A DNA stretch of 64,000 nt from Salinimonas iocasae (GTDB taxonomy: Bacteria; Pseudomonadota; Gammaproteobacteria; Enterobacterales; Alteromonadaceae): assembly GCF_006228385.1 (NCBI RefSeq), contig NZ_CP039852.1, forward strand, positions 2,744,001-2,808,000, given 5' to 3'. This document shows, piece after piece, positions 46,526 through 55,676 of the stretch; the first letter of the stretch is position 1, and every line of letters starts with the position of its first letter. The position numbers and the translations under genes are program-made. Below the pieces are notes generated by a model. The model saw only the letters and a program-made list of their open reading frames with translations, was not told where the DNA came from and made no database searches.

Positions 46526-46944
46526 TTGATGTGGGGCTGCATTTTACGGATTCACCTGATGGTGTCAAACCTTTTTTCAAAGAAAATGCATGCCCGTCGG
46601 GATTTTAATCACTTTGTACAAAAAAGCATAAAAATCATGATTTTTCGCACAAGCCAATACGATGACGTATTGAATCATTCACTAACTCCCTGACTTGCAG
46701 GGCGTCTCCCGAACAACCCCGCCAAGATAACAAAGAATTTGCCAGAAGCAAATCAGAAACTGCATTGGAAGGCACTGAATGCGCACTGTTTAATCACTTT
46801 GACAACTGAGAGATGAAAAATTCATCATCACAAATAATTTGCTGTTCACTTTTTCTACCTGCGTATCATATCTTTCTCAGAGTCGGACAGCAGAAATAAA
46901 AAAGGCTGGTTTAAAACCAGCCTTTTTTACCGTATCGAAATACT
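46526..46944. other. Intergenic region between csrA and the tRNA operon
   Basis: 419 bases. It contains the csrA terminator (46898-46928) and the region for a tRNA promoter. An open frame at 46319-46693 on the plus strand overlaps two tRNAs and looks non-coding. Nothing else is recognised. Confidence 0.6.
46898..46928. terminator. Rho-independent terminator of csrA
   Basis: AAAAAAGGCTGGTTT and AAACCAGCCTTTTTT pair around one base, a strong bidirectional hairpin 17 bases after the csrA stop. Confidence 0.93.
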
Positions 46945-47142
46945 TCATTCTTTATCAGAACTACTTGCGTCTCCGCCTTTTTCAGCCTGGATTCGCATAT
47001 ATATTTCTTCACGATGAACCGACACTTCTTTAGGGGCATTTACCCCGATGCGCACCTGGTTTCCCTTAACGCCTAAGACAGTAACAGTGACTTCGTCACC
47101 CACCATCAATGTTTCACCTACACGACGAGTCAAAATAAGCAT
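46945..47142 (-). CDS. csrA: Carbon storage regulator CsrA
   Basis: A protein of 65 residues. Dimeric mRNA-binding regulator of carbon flow, motility and biofilm. N-terminal [18 protein letters not shown] with the RNA-contacting Arg residues, and [14 protein letters not shown] near the C-terminus with the second RNA-binding Arg. It follows alaS in the standard order. Confidence 0.97.
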   Translation of the reverse strand: MLILTRRVGETLMVGDEVTVTVLGVKGNQVRIGVNAPKEVSVHREEIYMRIQAEKGGDASSSDKE

Positions 47143-47277
47143 TCGCTTGCTCCTGTTCCTTATTTATGAACATATCCTTTCATTTTTGCGTTAACACCGG
47201 CACGACCCGGCGATAGCAGCAGCGATTCCCTGTTTTTGTGTCACATCAAAAACCCGCTGATCAACAGCTAAACTAGA

Positions 47278-49875
47278 TTATAGCTTATCTGAGAGCCAAG
47301 AGGTAACAGAGTCTAACGCGGAACCAAGGTTTTCTGGCTGATCACCACCGGCCTGCGCCATGTCAGGTCGACCGCCTCCTTTGCCTCCTACCTGGCCTGC
47401 AATATAGTTTACTAACTCTCCAGCCTTAACCTTCGCTGTCAATTGTTTAGTAACGCCAACTATCAGACTCGCTTTCTTCTCGCCTGCTACCCCTAGTACT
47501 ACGACGCCTTCCCCGATTCGGTTTTTAAGATCATCGACCATACCTCGCAATGCTTTCGGCTCGACACCATCGAGTTGGGTCACCAGCACTTTAACGCCGT
47601 TTATTTCCTGGGCCTGACCAAGCATATCAGCACCTTGCTGGCTAGCCAGTTTTTGTTTGGCAGCGCCCAGCGCTTTTTCAAGCTCTTTAGTTTGTGTCTG
47701 AAGCGCAGATAACCTTTGCAGCACATTTGAAGCATCGGTTTTGAGCAAGCCAGCGGCCTGGTTTATAGTGGCCTGCTGCTGCTGAATTACCTCAATAGCC
47801 GCCTCACCGGTCACCGCCTCGATTCTGCGTACACCAGACGCAATGCCGCTTTCCGACACAATTTTAAACAGTCCGATCTCGCCTGTATGAGCAACATGCG
47901 TTCCGCCACACAGTTCGACAGAAAATGGCCCCATCGTTACAACGCGGACTTTCTCATCGTATTTCTCACCGAACAGTGCCATCGCACCTGATGCTTTGGC
48001 TTCATCCAAATCCATCAACTCTGTAGCTAATGCATGATTGGCGCGAACTTCCTCATTAACCCGGCGCTCAAGAAGCGCGATCTGGTCTGAGGAAATGGCT
48101 TCAAAGTGAGAAAAGTCAAAGCGCATACGCTGTGCTTCAACCAAAGAACCTTTTTGCGTAACGTGCTCGCCTAAGACCTCACGTAACGCGGCATGCAGCA
48201 AGTGAGTGGCACTGTGGTTTTTCTTAATTGCCTCACGATTTTCGCGATCAATTTTTGCTGTCGCCTTATCGCCCTTCTTAATATTGCCGACCGCTTTACC
48301 GTAATGAGCAAACGCGTTGCCCATCTTTTGTGTATCAGTTACCACAAACTCACCACCGGCAACCTGCAACAGACCGGCATCTCCGCTCTGTCCACCGGCT
48401 TCTGCGTAAAAAGGTGTACTATCTAATACAACCACACCTTCTTCACCATCTTTCAAAGTATCGGTAAACGCATTGTCTTTAATAAGCTCAAGCACGTTAG
48501 CCTGACCTTCTACGTCGGTGTATCCGGTGAAGGAGGTAGCATGTTCAACTCGCAATTGCTCATTGTAGTTCATGCCGAAGTTGCTGGCTTTTTGAGCACG
48601 CTGGCGCTGCTCCTGCATCGCCTGCTCAAAACCCTCTTCGTCAATCTTGTAGCCGTGCTCACGTGCCACGTCGCCCGTCAGATCTGCGGGAAAACCGTAG
48701 GTATCATACAGCTTAAACACAACATCGCCGGCTACCGTATCACCGTCTAATTCTTTCAGTACATCGTTGAGCATCGCCATACCGCGAGACAGCGTTTTAC
48801 TGAACTGCTCTTCCTCAACGCGCAATACTTTTTCGATAACCGGTTGTTGGTCCGCCAACTCTGGGTAGGCTTCGCCCATTTCTTTAGTCAGTGCGGCAAC
48901 CAGCTTATAAAAGAAAATGTCCTGGGCACCCAGCTTATAGCCATGACGTACCGCCCGGCGGATAATGCGACGCAGCACGTAGCCGCGACCTTCGTTACCC
49001 GGCATTACACCATCACAGATAAGAAAGCTGCATGAACGGATATGGTCTGCGATAACGCGCAGCGATTTGTTCTCCAAATCAGTAGTACCCACTACCTCAG
49101 CGGTTGCTTTGATTAGTCTTTCAAAGAGGTCTATCTCATAATTGCTGTGAACATCCTGCATAATTGCAGAGATTCGCTCCAGTCCCATACCTGTATCGAT
49201 TGAAGGCTTGGGCAGCGGTTCCATCGTACCGTCTTCCTGCTTGTTATACTGCATGAAAACCAGGTTCCAGATTTCGATAAAACGGTCACCATCTTCTTCA
49301 GGTGTTCCTGGCGGTCCACCCCAGATATGTTCGCCATGGTCATAGAAGATTTCAGAGCACGGTCCACATGGACCGGTATCGCCCATTGACCAGAAGTTGT
49401 CAGCAGTATCAATCCGGATGATTTTTTCTTTAGGCACACCAATATGGTTTTCCCATATATCAAATGCTTCATCATCATTATGAAACACGGTCACCAGTAA
49501 CTTGTCCTTTGCCAGGCCAAGCTCTTTGGTCAGAAAGTTCCAGGCAAATTCGATAGCTTCTTTTTTAAAATAGTCACCAAAGCTGAAATTACCCATCATT
49601 TCGAAAAAAGTATGATGGCGTGCGGTATAACCCACGTTCTCAAGATCGTTATGTTTGCCGCCGGCGCGCACACATCGCTGAGATGAGACTGCGCGTGTAT
49701 AACTACGTTTCTCTGTGCCCAGAAAAACATCTTTAAACTGATTCATACCAGCGTTGGTAAAAAGCAAAGTTGGATCATCAGCCGGAACCAGAGAGCTACT
49801 TGCCACGCTTTGGTGACCATGCTGTTTAAAATAGTCGAAAAACTTTTGGCGTATGTCAGCTGTTGATAATGTCAT
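47278..49875 (-). CDS. alaS: Alanyl-tRNA synthetase
   Basis: A protein of 865 residues. Class II catalytic domain with [14 protein letters not shown] (motif 2 vicinity) and [17 protein letters not shown]. The editing domain has zinc ligands HSATHLLH near residue 555 and [11 protein letters not shown] near 657. The C-terminal oligomerisation/C-Ala part ends [14 protein letters not shown]. Full length for the family. Confidence 0.97.
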   Translation of the reverse strand: MTLSTADIRQKFFDYFKQHGHQSVASSSLVPADDPTLLFTNAGMNQFKDVFLGTEKRSYTRAVSSQRCVRAGGKHNDLENVGYTARHHTFFEMMGNFSFGDYFKKEAIEFAWNFLTKELGLAKDKLLVTVFHNDDEAFDIWENHIGVPKEKIIRIDTADNFWSMGDTGPCGPCSEIFYDHGEHIWGGPPGTPEEDGDRFIEIWNLVFMQYNKQEDGTMEPLPKPSIDTGMGLERISAIMQDVHSNYEIDLFERLIKATAEVVGTTDLENKSLRVIADHIRSCSFLICDGVMPGNEGRGYVLRRIIRRAVRHGYKLGAQDIFFYKLVAALTKEMGEAYPELADQQPVIEKVLRVEEEQFSKTLSRGMAMLNDVLKELDGDTVAGDVVFKLYDTYGFPADLTGDVAREHGYKIDEEGFEQAMQEQRQRAQKASNFGMNYNEQLRVEHATSFTGYTDVEGQANVLELIKDNAFTDTLKDGEEGVVVLDSTPFYAEAGGQSGDAGLLQVAGGEFVVTDTQKMGNAFAHYGKAVGNIKKGDKATAKIDRENREAIKKNHSATHLLHAALREVLGEHVTQKGSLVEAQRMRFDFSHFEAISSDQIALLERRVNEEVRANHALATELMDLDEAKASGAMALFGEKYDEKVRVVTMGPFSVELCGGTHVAHTGEIGLFKIVSESGIASGVRRIEAVTGEAAIEVIQQQQATINQAAGLLKTDASNVLQRLSALQTQTKELEKALGAAKQKLASQQGADMLGQAQEINGVKVLVTQLDGVEPKALRGMVDDLKNRIGEGVVVLGVAGEKKASLIVGVTKQLTAKVKAGELVNYIAGQVGGKGGGRPDMAQAGGDQPENLGSALDSVTSWLSDKL

Positions 49876-50012
49876 TGAGATCCAAACTTCCTATTTAATT
49901 CAGTGTTAATTCAGTTCGCGTGGGCATAGAAAATTACGCTAAAGGCACCGCGCTGACTGGCGTCAGACTTGCGCAAACAATACCACGGAAATACTACTTT
50001 TGTTAAGCTGCC

Positions 50013-50471
50013 TTATACGGCATTATCGCCGCGAATTGCGTATTGTATCTGCTCTTGCACAAAACCACGATATTGCAGAAACTGCATTTGCTTTTGCCGG
50101 ACCTTGAAATCTTCGGGTACAGCTGCGCCGAACTTTTTAATGCGCACGCGTAGCGCAAGTTCAAACCAGTCTGGCGCTATTTCTTTGATTGCCTGGTCGA
50201 TGAAGCTTTCTTCTACGTCATGTGCCGATAAGTCTGCCTTCAGCCGTCTTGGGCCCCGGCCCTTAGCAACCGCGCTTCGCACCATCGCTTCTGCAAATCG
50301 CAGGTCCGATTGTATACCGGCTTCACGAAACTCTTCGATTATCGGTGCAGTTTCAGCTTCTTCATAGCCCTTTTGCGAAAGTTTCGTGGTAATTTCTACT
50401 ACGCTGTGCTCTCGTCGCGCCAACATGCGGGTAATCGCGTCGACAATGATTTTTCTGTTAGACTCTGACAT
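50013..50471 (-). CDS. recX: Regulatory protein RecX
   Basis: A protein of 152 residues. Helical three-repeat RecX fold with ITRMLARREHSVVEITTKL at the start and LKADLSAHDVEESFIDQAI in the middle. It blocks or modulates RecA filaments. It precedes alaS as in enteric bacteria, but the usual upstream recA is replaced here by a divergent gene, so recA must lie elsewhere. Confidence 0.9.
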   Translation of the reverse strand: MSESNRKIIVDAITRMLARREHSVVEITTKLSQKGYEEAETAPIIEEFREAGIQSDLRFAEAMVRSAVAKGRGPRRLKADLSAHDVEESFIDQAIKEIAPDWFELALRVRIKKFGAAVPEDFKVRQKQMQFLQYRGFVQEQIQYAIRGDNAV

Positions 50472-50545
50472 GTTTTAAACTACTTGGTGCTTTAGACATT
50501 TAACGCCCCGACAACAATTATCAAAAGTGGCGCACCGTTTTCTTT

Positions 50546-51757
50546 ATGGGATACCAAACAGAGTTTTTCAATAGCCTGTCGCACATCTCTGCGTCGCAGT
50601 GGTGTAGTCTAAATACGTCAGGTACGCCTTTTTTAAGCCACACGTTTCTTTCGTTGCTGGAAAATACCGGTTGCGTAGGTGATGAAACAGGTTGGCAACC
50701 CCACCATATGGCGGTTTTTGACGGCGATAAACTTATTGCCGTGGTCCCCGGATATATCAAGTATGACAGCTATGGCGAGTATGTTTTCGATCACGGCTGG
50801 GCGAATGCCTACCACCAGCACGGTCTTGCGTACTATCCCAAATGGGTAAACGCGGTGCCATTTACCCCGGTAACCGGTCCGCGCTTTTTACTGCACCCTG
50901 ACTATGATGTCACACAGTTAACCCTATATGTTGCTGAACAGATTAAATGCCAGTTGCCCGATATCGTTTCTTCAGCCCACATATTATTTCCTCCCGGCGC
51001 AACTGCCAGGCAACTTGAAGCGTTGGATTTTCCGCGCAGGTATAGTGTTCAGTTTCAGTGGTACAACTATGACTATCAGACGTTTGATGACTTTTTGCAG
51101 GCCCTGACCTCACGAAAACGTAAAAGTATTAAAAAGGCACGCAATCAGCTTGCTCAGCAGGGCGTGACGGTTGAGCGTAAAACCGCAGAGAATATTTCCC
51201 GCGAGGACATCGCATTTTTCATACGCTGCTACCAGGCGACGTATCTGAAACGCAGTGGCCATACTGGCTATCTTAACGAAGCATTTTTTTACCAGCTTGC
51301 TGAGACATTAGCAGATAAGTTACTGCTGGTAGTGGCCAGTACCTCGGACGGTCCCTGTGCCAGTGCGTTATTACTATTTGACGAGCATGCCCTTTACGGG
51401 CGCTACTGGGGGGCGCTGGAAGATATCAATGAGCTACATTTTGAATGTTGCTATTACCAGGGTATTGAATTTTCAATAGAAAACAATCTGCGATACTTCA
51501 ACCCCGGTACCCAGGGAGAGCACAAGCTTATTCGTGGGTTTGAGCCTGTGTTCTGCAACTCCTGCCACCATTTATTTGAGCCTGTCTTTCATCACGCTGT
51601 AAAAGATTTTCTACACCGTGAAACGCCTGCAATTGCTGGCTATTTCAAACAGGCGACAGATGTATTACCTTACAATGATAAAGCAAAACAGCAACTTAAC
51701 GTTTTTACCAATTCCAGTGTCGATAACGACATTACAACAACGACAACAGAGAACTAA
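50546..51757 (+). CDS. FemAB-like GNAT acyltransferase (COG3146/DUF482 family)
   Basis: A protein of 403 residues, with no signal peptide. It matches the COG3146-type family often labelled peptidogalycan biosynthesis protein, with two GNAT-like halves. Recognisable pieces are SHTFLSLLENTGCVGDETGW, HGWANAYHQHGLAYYPKW and FNPGTQGEHKLIRGFEP. The substrate is not established for this family. The gene is divergent from recX and ends 2 bases before the M13 peptidase gene, so the two are likely cotranscribed. Confidence 0.82.
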   Translation: MGYQTEFFNSLSHISASQWCSLNTSGTPFLSHTFLSLLENTGCVGDETGWQPHHMAVFDGDKLIAVVPGYIKYDSYGEYVFDHGWANAYHQHGLAYYPKWVNAVPFTPVTGPRFLLHPDYDVTQLTLYVAEQIKCQLPDIVSSAHILFPPGATARQLEALDFPRRYSVQFQWYNYDYQTFDDFLQALTSRKRKSIKKARNQLAQQGVTVERKTAENISREDIAFFIRCYQATYLKRSGHTGYLNEAFFYQLAETLADKLLLVVASTSDGPCASALLLFDEHALYGRYWGALEDINELHFECCYYQGIEFSIENNLRYFNPGTQGEHKLIRGFEPVFCNSCHHLFEPVFHHAVKDFLHRETPAIAGYFKQATDVLPYNDKAKQQLNVFTNSSVDNDITTTTTEN

Positions 51758-51759
51758 CG

Positions 51760-53856
51760 ATGAAATATAGTTTAATCGCCGCAATGGTAGCGGCATCACT
51801 GGGCTTAGCGGGCTGTGGACAGCCTGAGCAAGCCAACGCACAGGAAGCTGAACAAACTAAAACGCAAACCAGTAAAGCGTCAGCAAAAAATGATGGCAAG
51901 CCGGAACTTGGCAGCTTCGGTGTTGATTTATCAGCACGCGATGAGTCTGTTGATCCGGGTGACGACTTCTTCCGCTACGCCAGTGGTAACTGGTACGACA
52001 ATTTCGAATTACCGGCAGATAAAGTTCGCTATGGTGCGTTCAGCAAACTGTATGACCGCAGCCAGGAACAGGTTAAGACGATTATCGACGATATCATGGC
52101 GCGTGATGATCTGAACGCTGAAGAGCAAATGGTTCATGATTTCTACAAAGCCTATATGGATACTGACGCGATTAACAAGAAAGGCCTTAAGCCGATCTCT
52201 GATGTAATGGGCAAAATTGATAGTCTTGAAAACCGTCAGCAACTGACTGAGCTGTTTGGCAGTGCCTGGTTGTACGGCAATGCTTCTCCGCTATATGCAG
52301 GCCTTTGGTATAACCGCCTTGATCCTAATGAATATCAGGTAACCGTAGGTGTGGGTGGACTGGGTCTGCCTGATCGCGATTACTATCTGGGCGATCAGGA
52401 GCGCTTTGCCGAAATCCGTAAAGCGTACCTCGCGCATGTTGAAGAAATGCTGACACTGGCAAACGAAGAAAATGCGGCTGAAAAAGCACAGCAGATTCTG
52501 GATTTAGAAACTAAAATTGCAGAAATCCAGTGGCCGCGTGAAAAGCGTCGTGACCGCGAACTGACACTGAATCAGATTGATCGTGAAAAATTATCTGAAG
52601 AATACAGCGATTTCGACTGGGACGCGTTTTTCAAATCTTCTGGTCTGAAAGTACCTGAGCTGAACATGACGACGCCAGAGCCAATCAAAAATGTTATCAA
52701 AATTGTTAACGATACCGATTTGGACATTTGGAAGAGCTATCTGACTTATCACACGGTTTCAAACAACGCGAACCTGTTGTCTGAAGATGTGTTCATGTCC
52801 AACTTCAACTTTTACGGCAAAACGCTGAATGGTCAGCAGGAGCCTCGCCCGCGCTGGAAGCGTGCACTTTCACAAATGTCAGGTACTGAGTCGCTTGGCT
52901 TTGCGATCGGTAAGATTTATGTCGACAAGTATTTCCCTGAAAGCTCTAAAGAGCAAATGAAGGAGCTTGTAGAGAATTTGCGCGCAGCACTTAAAAAACG
53001 TATCGAAAACCTTGACTGGATGGGTGATGACACCAAAGAAGCAGCGAAAGAAAAACTCGCCGCTTTCCGTCCCAAAATCGGTTACCCGGATGAGTGGGTT
53101 GATTTGGAAGGTGTTAAGATTTCCGATGACGAACTGGTACAGAATGTTCGTAACCTGCGTCAATTCTTCCAGCAACGTGATGTTGAAAAAGAACTTGAGC
53201 CTACAGACCGTGAGCGCTGGGGCATGACACCACAGACTGTTAATGCGTACTACAATTCATCGTTCAACGAAATTGTATTCCCTGCAGCAATTCTGCAGCC
53301 GCCATTCTTCGATCCAAATGCCGATCCGGCCGTTAATTACGGCGCTATCGGTGCGGTAATTGGTCACGAAATGGGTCACGGTTTTGATGACCAGGGCTCA
53401 AAGTCAGATGCCAAAGGTATCCAGCGTAACTGGTGGACTGAAGAAGACCTGAAAGCCTTTAACGAAAAAGTTGATAAGCTTGATGAGCAGTACAGCAAGT
53501 ATGAGCCTATTGAAGGTAATACGGTTAACGGACGCCTGACACTGGGTGAAAACATCGGTGACGTGGGTGGTCTGTCAATGGCCTATGAAGCTTATAAGAT
53601 CAGCCTGGATGGCAAAGAAGCACCGGTGATTGATGGCCTGACCGGAGACCAGCGTTTCTTCCTGGCCTGGGCACAGGTATGGCGCGAGAAGCGTACCGAA
53701 CAAAGTCTGATGAATCAGCTTCGTTCTGACCCGCACGCACCGGCACGCTATCGTACTATGGCGCCACGCAACCTGGATGCATGGTATGAAGCGTTTGACG
53801 TAACACCCGAAGACGAGTTGTACCTGCCTAAAGAAGAGCGTGTACAAATCTGGTAA
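51760..53856 (+). CDS. pepO: M13 family metallopeptidase lipoprotein (PepO-like)
   Basis: A protein of 698 residues. Lipoprotein signal with LGLAGC, Cys19 being lipidated. The catalytic zinc site is HEMGH near residue 535 within VIGHEMGHGFDDQG, and the third ligand is the Glu of GENIGDVGG near 597. NAYYNSSFNEIVFPAAILQPPFF is the M13 substrate-binding NAYY segment. It cleaves peptides in the periplasm or at the outer membrane. A terminator follows at 53.9 kb. Confidence 0.95.
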   Translation: MKYSLIAAMVAASLGLAGCGQPEQANAQEAEQTKTQTSKASAKNDGKPELGSFGVDLSARDESVDPGDDFFRYASGNWYDNFELPADKVRYGAFSKLYDRSQEQVKTIIDDIMARDDLNAEEQMVHDFYKAYMDTDAINKKGLKPISDVMGKIDSLENRQQLTELFGSAWLYGNASPLYAGLWYNRLDPNEYQVTVGVGGLGLPDRDYYLGDQERFAEIRKAYLAHVEEMLTLANEENAAEKAQQILDLETKIAEIQWPREKRRDRELTLNQIDREKLSEEYSDFDWDAFFKSSGLKVPELNMTTPEPIKNVIKIVNDTDLDIWKSYLTYHTVSNNANLLSEDVFMSNFNFYGKTLNGQQEPRPRWKRALSQMSGTESLGFAIGKIYVDKYFPESSKEQMKELVENLRAALKKRIENLDWMGDDTKEAAKEKLAAFRPKIGYPDEWVDLEGVKISDDELVQNVRNLRQFFQQRDVEKELEPTDRERWGMTPQTVNAYYNSSFNEIVFPAAILQPPFFDPNADPAVNYGAIGAVIGHEMGHGFDDQGSKSDAKGIQRNWWTEEDLKAFNEKVDKLDEQYSKYEPIEGNTVNGRLTLGENIGDVGGLSMAYEAYKISLDGKEAPVIDGLTGDQRFFLAWAQVWREKRTEQSLMNQLRSDPHAPARYRTMAPRNLDAWYEAFDVTPEDELYLPKEERVQIW

Positions 53857-53886
53857 GCAGCGCATGCTGATGAACAGTTAGAAGTA

Positions 53887-53913
53887 AAAGGCAGCCATGT
53901 GGCTGCCTTTTTT
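53887..53913. terminator. Rho-independent terminator of the M13 peptidase gene
   Basis: AAAGGCAGCC and GGCTGCCTTT pair around ATGT, followed by more T, 31 bases past the stop. It also faces the convergent acyltransferase. Confidence 0.92.
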
Positions 53914-53937
53914 ATGATGGCCAGGAATATTCAATTG

Positions 53938-54534
53938 CTACCTGAAAAGACTTGGTCCTAACTTATGATAAATCTCGCTTTCAGACATCAGATTCCAGTC
54001 GTTCTCAATGAAAACCTGATGCTCCTCTTTTACCTGCCTATCTTTTAACTTACGGGCAGGCACCCCCACACAGATAGAATAGGGCTCGACATCCCTGGTC
54101 AATACTGAGCCGGCACCAATAACGGCGCCCTGGCCGATTCTTACACCCTGCAGAATAGTAACATTTGCACCGATCCACACGTCATCTTCAATAATCGGCG
54201 GTGAATGTATCTCTTTCCATTTGAGATGATGTTTTAACTTATTTTTGCGATAAAAGCGGGATGAGGTTGAGAAGCGATCTAAGGGGTGTTCACCTGCGCC
54301 AATAACGCAGTTGTAAGCAATAGAACAATAGCGCCCTATTTTGCCGCTTCGGACAATTGAACCGGCATTCACATAGGAGTAGTCGCCGATGCTTACTCCG
54401 TCAAAAATACTGACCCCTTTATATATGCGTACTTTTTTGCCCAGCTGACAACGCCTGGAGACATGGAATGAGTCGTTGCGTACGGTAGGAAATCATACTT
54501 TGAGCACTATTTTATTGAAAAGCTTTTTGAGCAT
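53938..54534 (-). pseudogene. Hexapeptide-repeat acyltransferase with an in-frame TGA near the start
   Basis: A left-handed beta-helix O-acetyltransferase of the CatB/XAT type. The uninterrupted C-terminal part (54372-53938, 144 residues) has repeated hexapeptides such as VWIGANVTILQGVRIGQGAVIGAGSVLT and the loop His in GAGEHPLDRF. Reading the same frame further upstream continues as good acyltransferase sequence (RCQLGKKVRIYKGVSI, FDGVSIGDYSYV) with no ATG, to a TGA at 54495-54493. Beyond it the frame goes on to an ATG at 54534 giving MLKKLFNKIVLKV, preceded by AGGAAGT. So the likely full gene is about 198 codons with a stop at codon 14: nonsense mutation or sequence error. A GTG at 54372 could start a shortened protein that would lack early coils. 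Confidence 0.65.
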
Positions 54535-54670
54535 ACTTCCTGCTAATATCTGTTCCTGTCCATGGAGCGCGGCAGTATACCTATACTTAAGAGTAAATGA
54601 CATTGATGGTAGGACATTTAATGTAGGCGCGCTGAAACTTGTTTGAACGCGCTACACAGTACCGGCAATC

Positions 54671-55525
54671 TTATCTATTTATAGCTGGGGGTGAGCTCTC
54701 TACGTGGCGGAAAAAGAGAATGCCGTCAAAGTGCTTATCAGATTTCATATTAATGTAAATTCCTTCAGGCATAGCCTGGTCAAAACCTGTCATCTGACGA
54801 GCGCCAATGACTTTGCGACCGCAATCAAAGATTTTCTCGGGATGGCTGAAACATGCCCAGTAATCGCCACTGGTGGCAACCATATTCACTGAGGTAAAAC
54901 GCTGACTTTCTGTTAGCTGAGTGGCTACTGCCTGCCTATTATTATCTAACAGAAGCGCCTTATTGGCATGAACACGCCCGGTAACAATAATAATTACGTG
55001 CTCGTTCGCCTTCTCGATATGCGCGCTGATATTCTGCGCCATAATAGTTTCACGATCGCCGAGCTTTTTCTTCCCATCTCTTCGGGTATCAAAGGCGATA
55101 ATATCTACCGCTTTCCGCTCGCCCCGTAGTGCTTTAACCCGCTTGATCAGGTTGAAGACAGCAACGCTGCTCCTTCCGTCCTGTATGTTTCTCGTCCAGA
55201 AGCTGTGTCCCAACAATTCTTTAGATGTGATTGTATCTGAAAAGTAGTGCTGGATAAGTTCATTCATATCTGCGGGTAGCTCCAGCATGAGATCAACGGG
55301 GCTTGTCTTCACTGAGTGCGAAATAAGATCTGTCACGAACCCGGCAACTTCCCGGGTGCCATGGGTCTCGCCGATAAAAAGCGGGCTGTATTTAGCGATA
55401 CGATCCACGGGGACATATTCTAACTCGGGTGCCCTATCGTCAGCATGTAAAGGCAGCACTGAAAACAGTGCACCACCAATCGCGGCCAGAAGGCGTAAAA
55501 TGTTGCTGCGAACATTGTTTCTCAC
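54671..55525 (-). CDS. ChaN/Tiki-superfamily (DUF399-like) exported protein
   Basis: A protein of 284 residues. Signal peptide at about 1-28 ending LHA-DD. The domain begins PLFIGETHGTREVAGF, with the GETHGT motif of the ChaN/Tiki/EreA superfamily, and continues DLMLELPADMNELIQHYF and IIVTGRVHANKALLL. Members include haem-binding iron-regulated lipoproteins and metalloprotease-like proteins; the conserved Glu/His point to metal or haem binding. I chose the GTG at 55525, preceded by AGGGAAG, because it gives a clean signal peptide; a longer frame from 55564 does not. Function unknown. Confidence 0.72.
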   Translation of the reverse strand: MRNNVRSNILRLLAAIGGALFSVLPLHADDRAPELEYVPVDRIAKYSPLFIGETHGTREVAGFVTDLISHSVKTSPVDLMLELPADMNELIQHYFSDTITSKELLGHSFWTRNIQDGRSSVAVFNLIKRVKALRGERKAVDIIAFDTRRDGKKKLGDRETIMAQNISAHIEKANEHVIIIVTGRVHANKALLLDNNRQAVATQLTESQRFTSVNMVATSGDYWACFSHPEKIFDCGRKVIGARQMTGFDQAMPEGIYINMKSDKHFDGILFFRHVESSPPAINR

Positions 55526-55637
55526 TTTTTCTTCCCTGATTATACAGCATTGATTGGTTATCAAATCATTTGGAACCGAATTAAAACGCGCATTGCTTAA
55601 ATGTCGCTACCGCTTCGCATTATTCATAACTCATAAA

Positions 55638-55659
55638 AAAGCCACCCGAAGGTGGCTTT
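55638..55659. terminator. Rho-independent terminator after the first SulP gene
   Basis: AAAGCCACC and GGTGGCTTT pair around CGAA, with a run of A on the plus strand (U-tract of the minus transcript), 18 bases past the SulP stop. Confidence 0.9.
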
Positions 55660-55676
55660 GTCAGTATGACACGAGG

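Noticed and set aside
46319..46693. 124-codon open frame on the plus strand
   Set aside because: It runs antisense through tRNA-Arg and tRNA-Ser, and the similar frame at 46136 repeats the same peptide because the tRNAs are duplicated. Not a gene.
54410..54520. Alternative reading of the acyltransferase 5' end: an ATG in another frame (ATGATTTCC) with a slip at the A-run
   Set aside because: That frame gives a peptide unlike the family and stops soon after the A-run, while the in-frame reading through the TGA keeps hexapeptide-like sequence. An in-frame nonsense codon is simpler.
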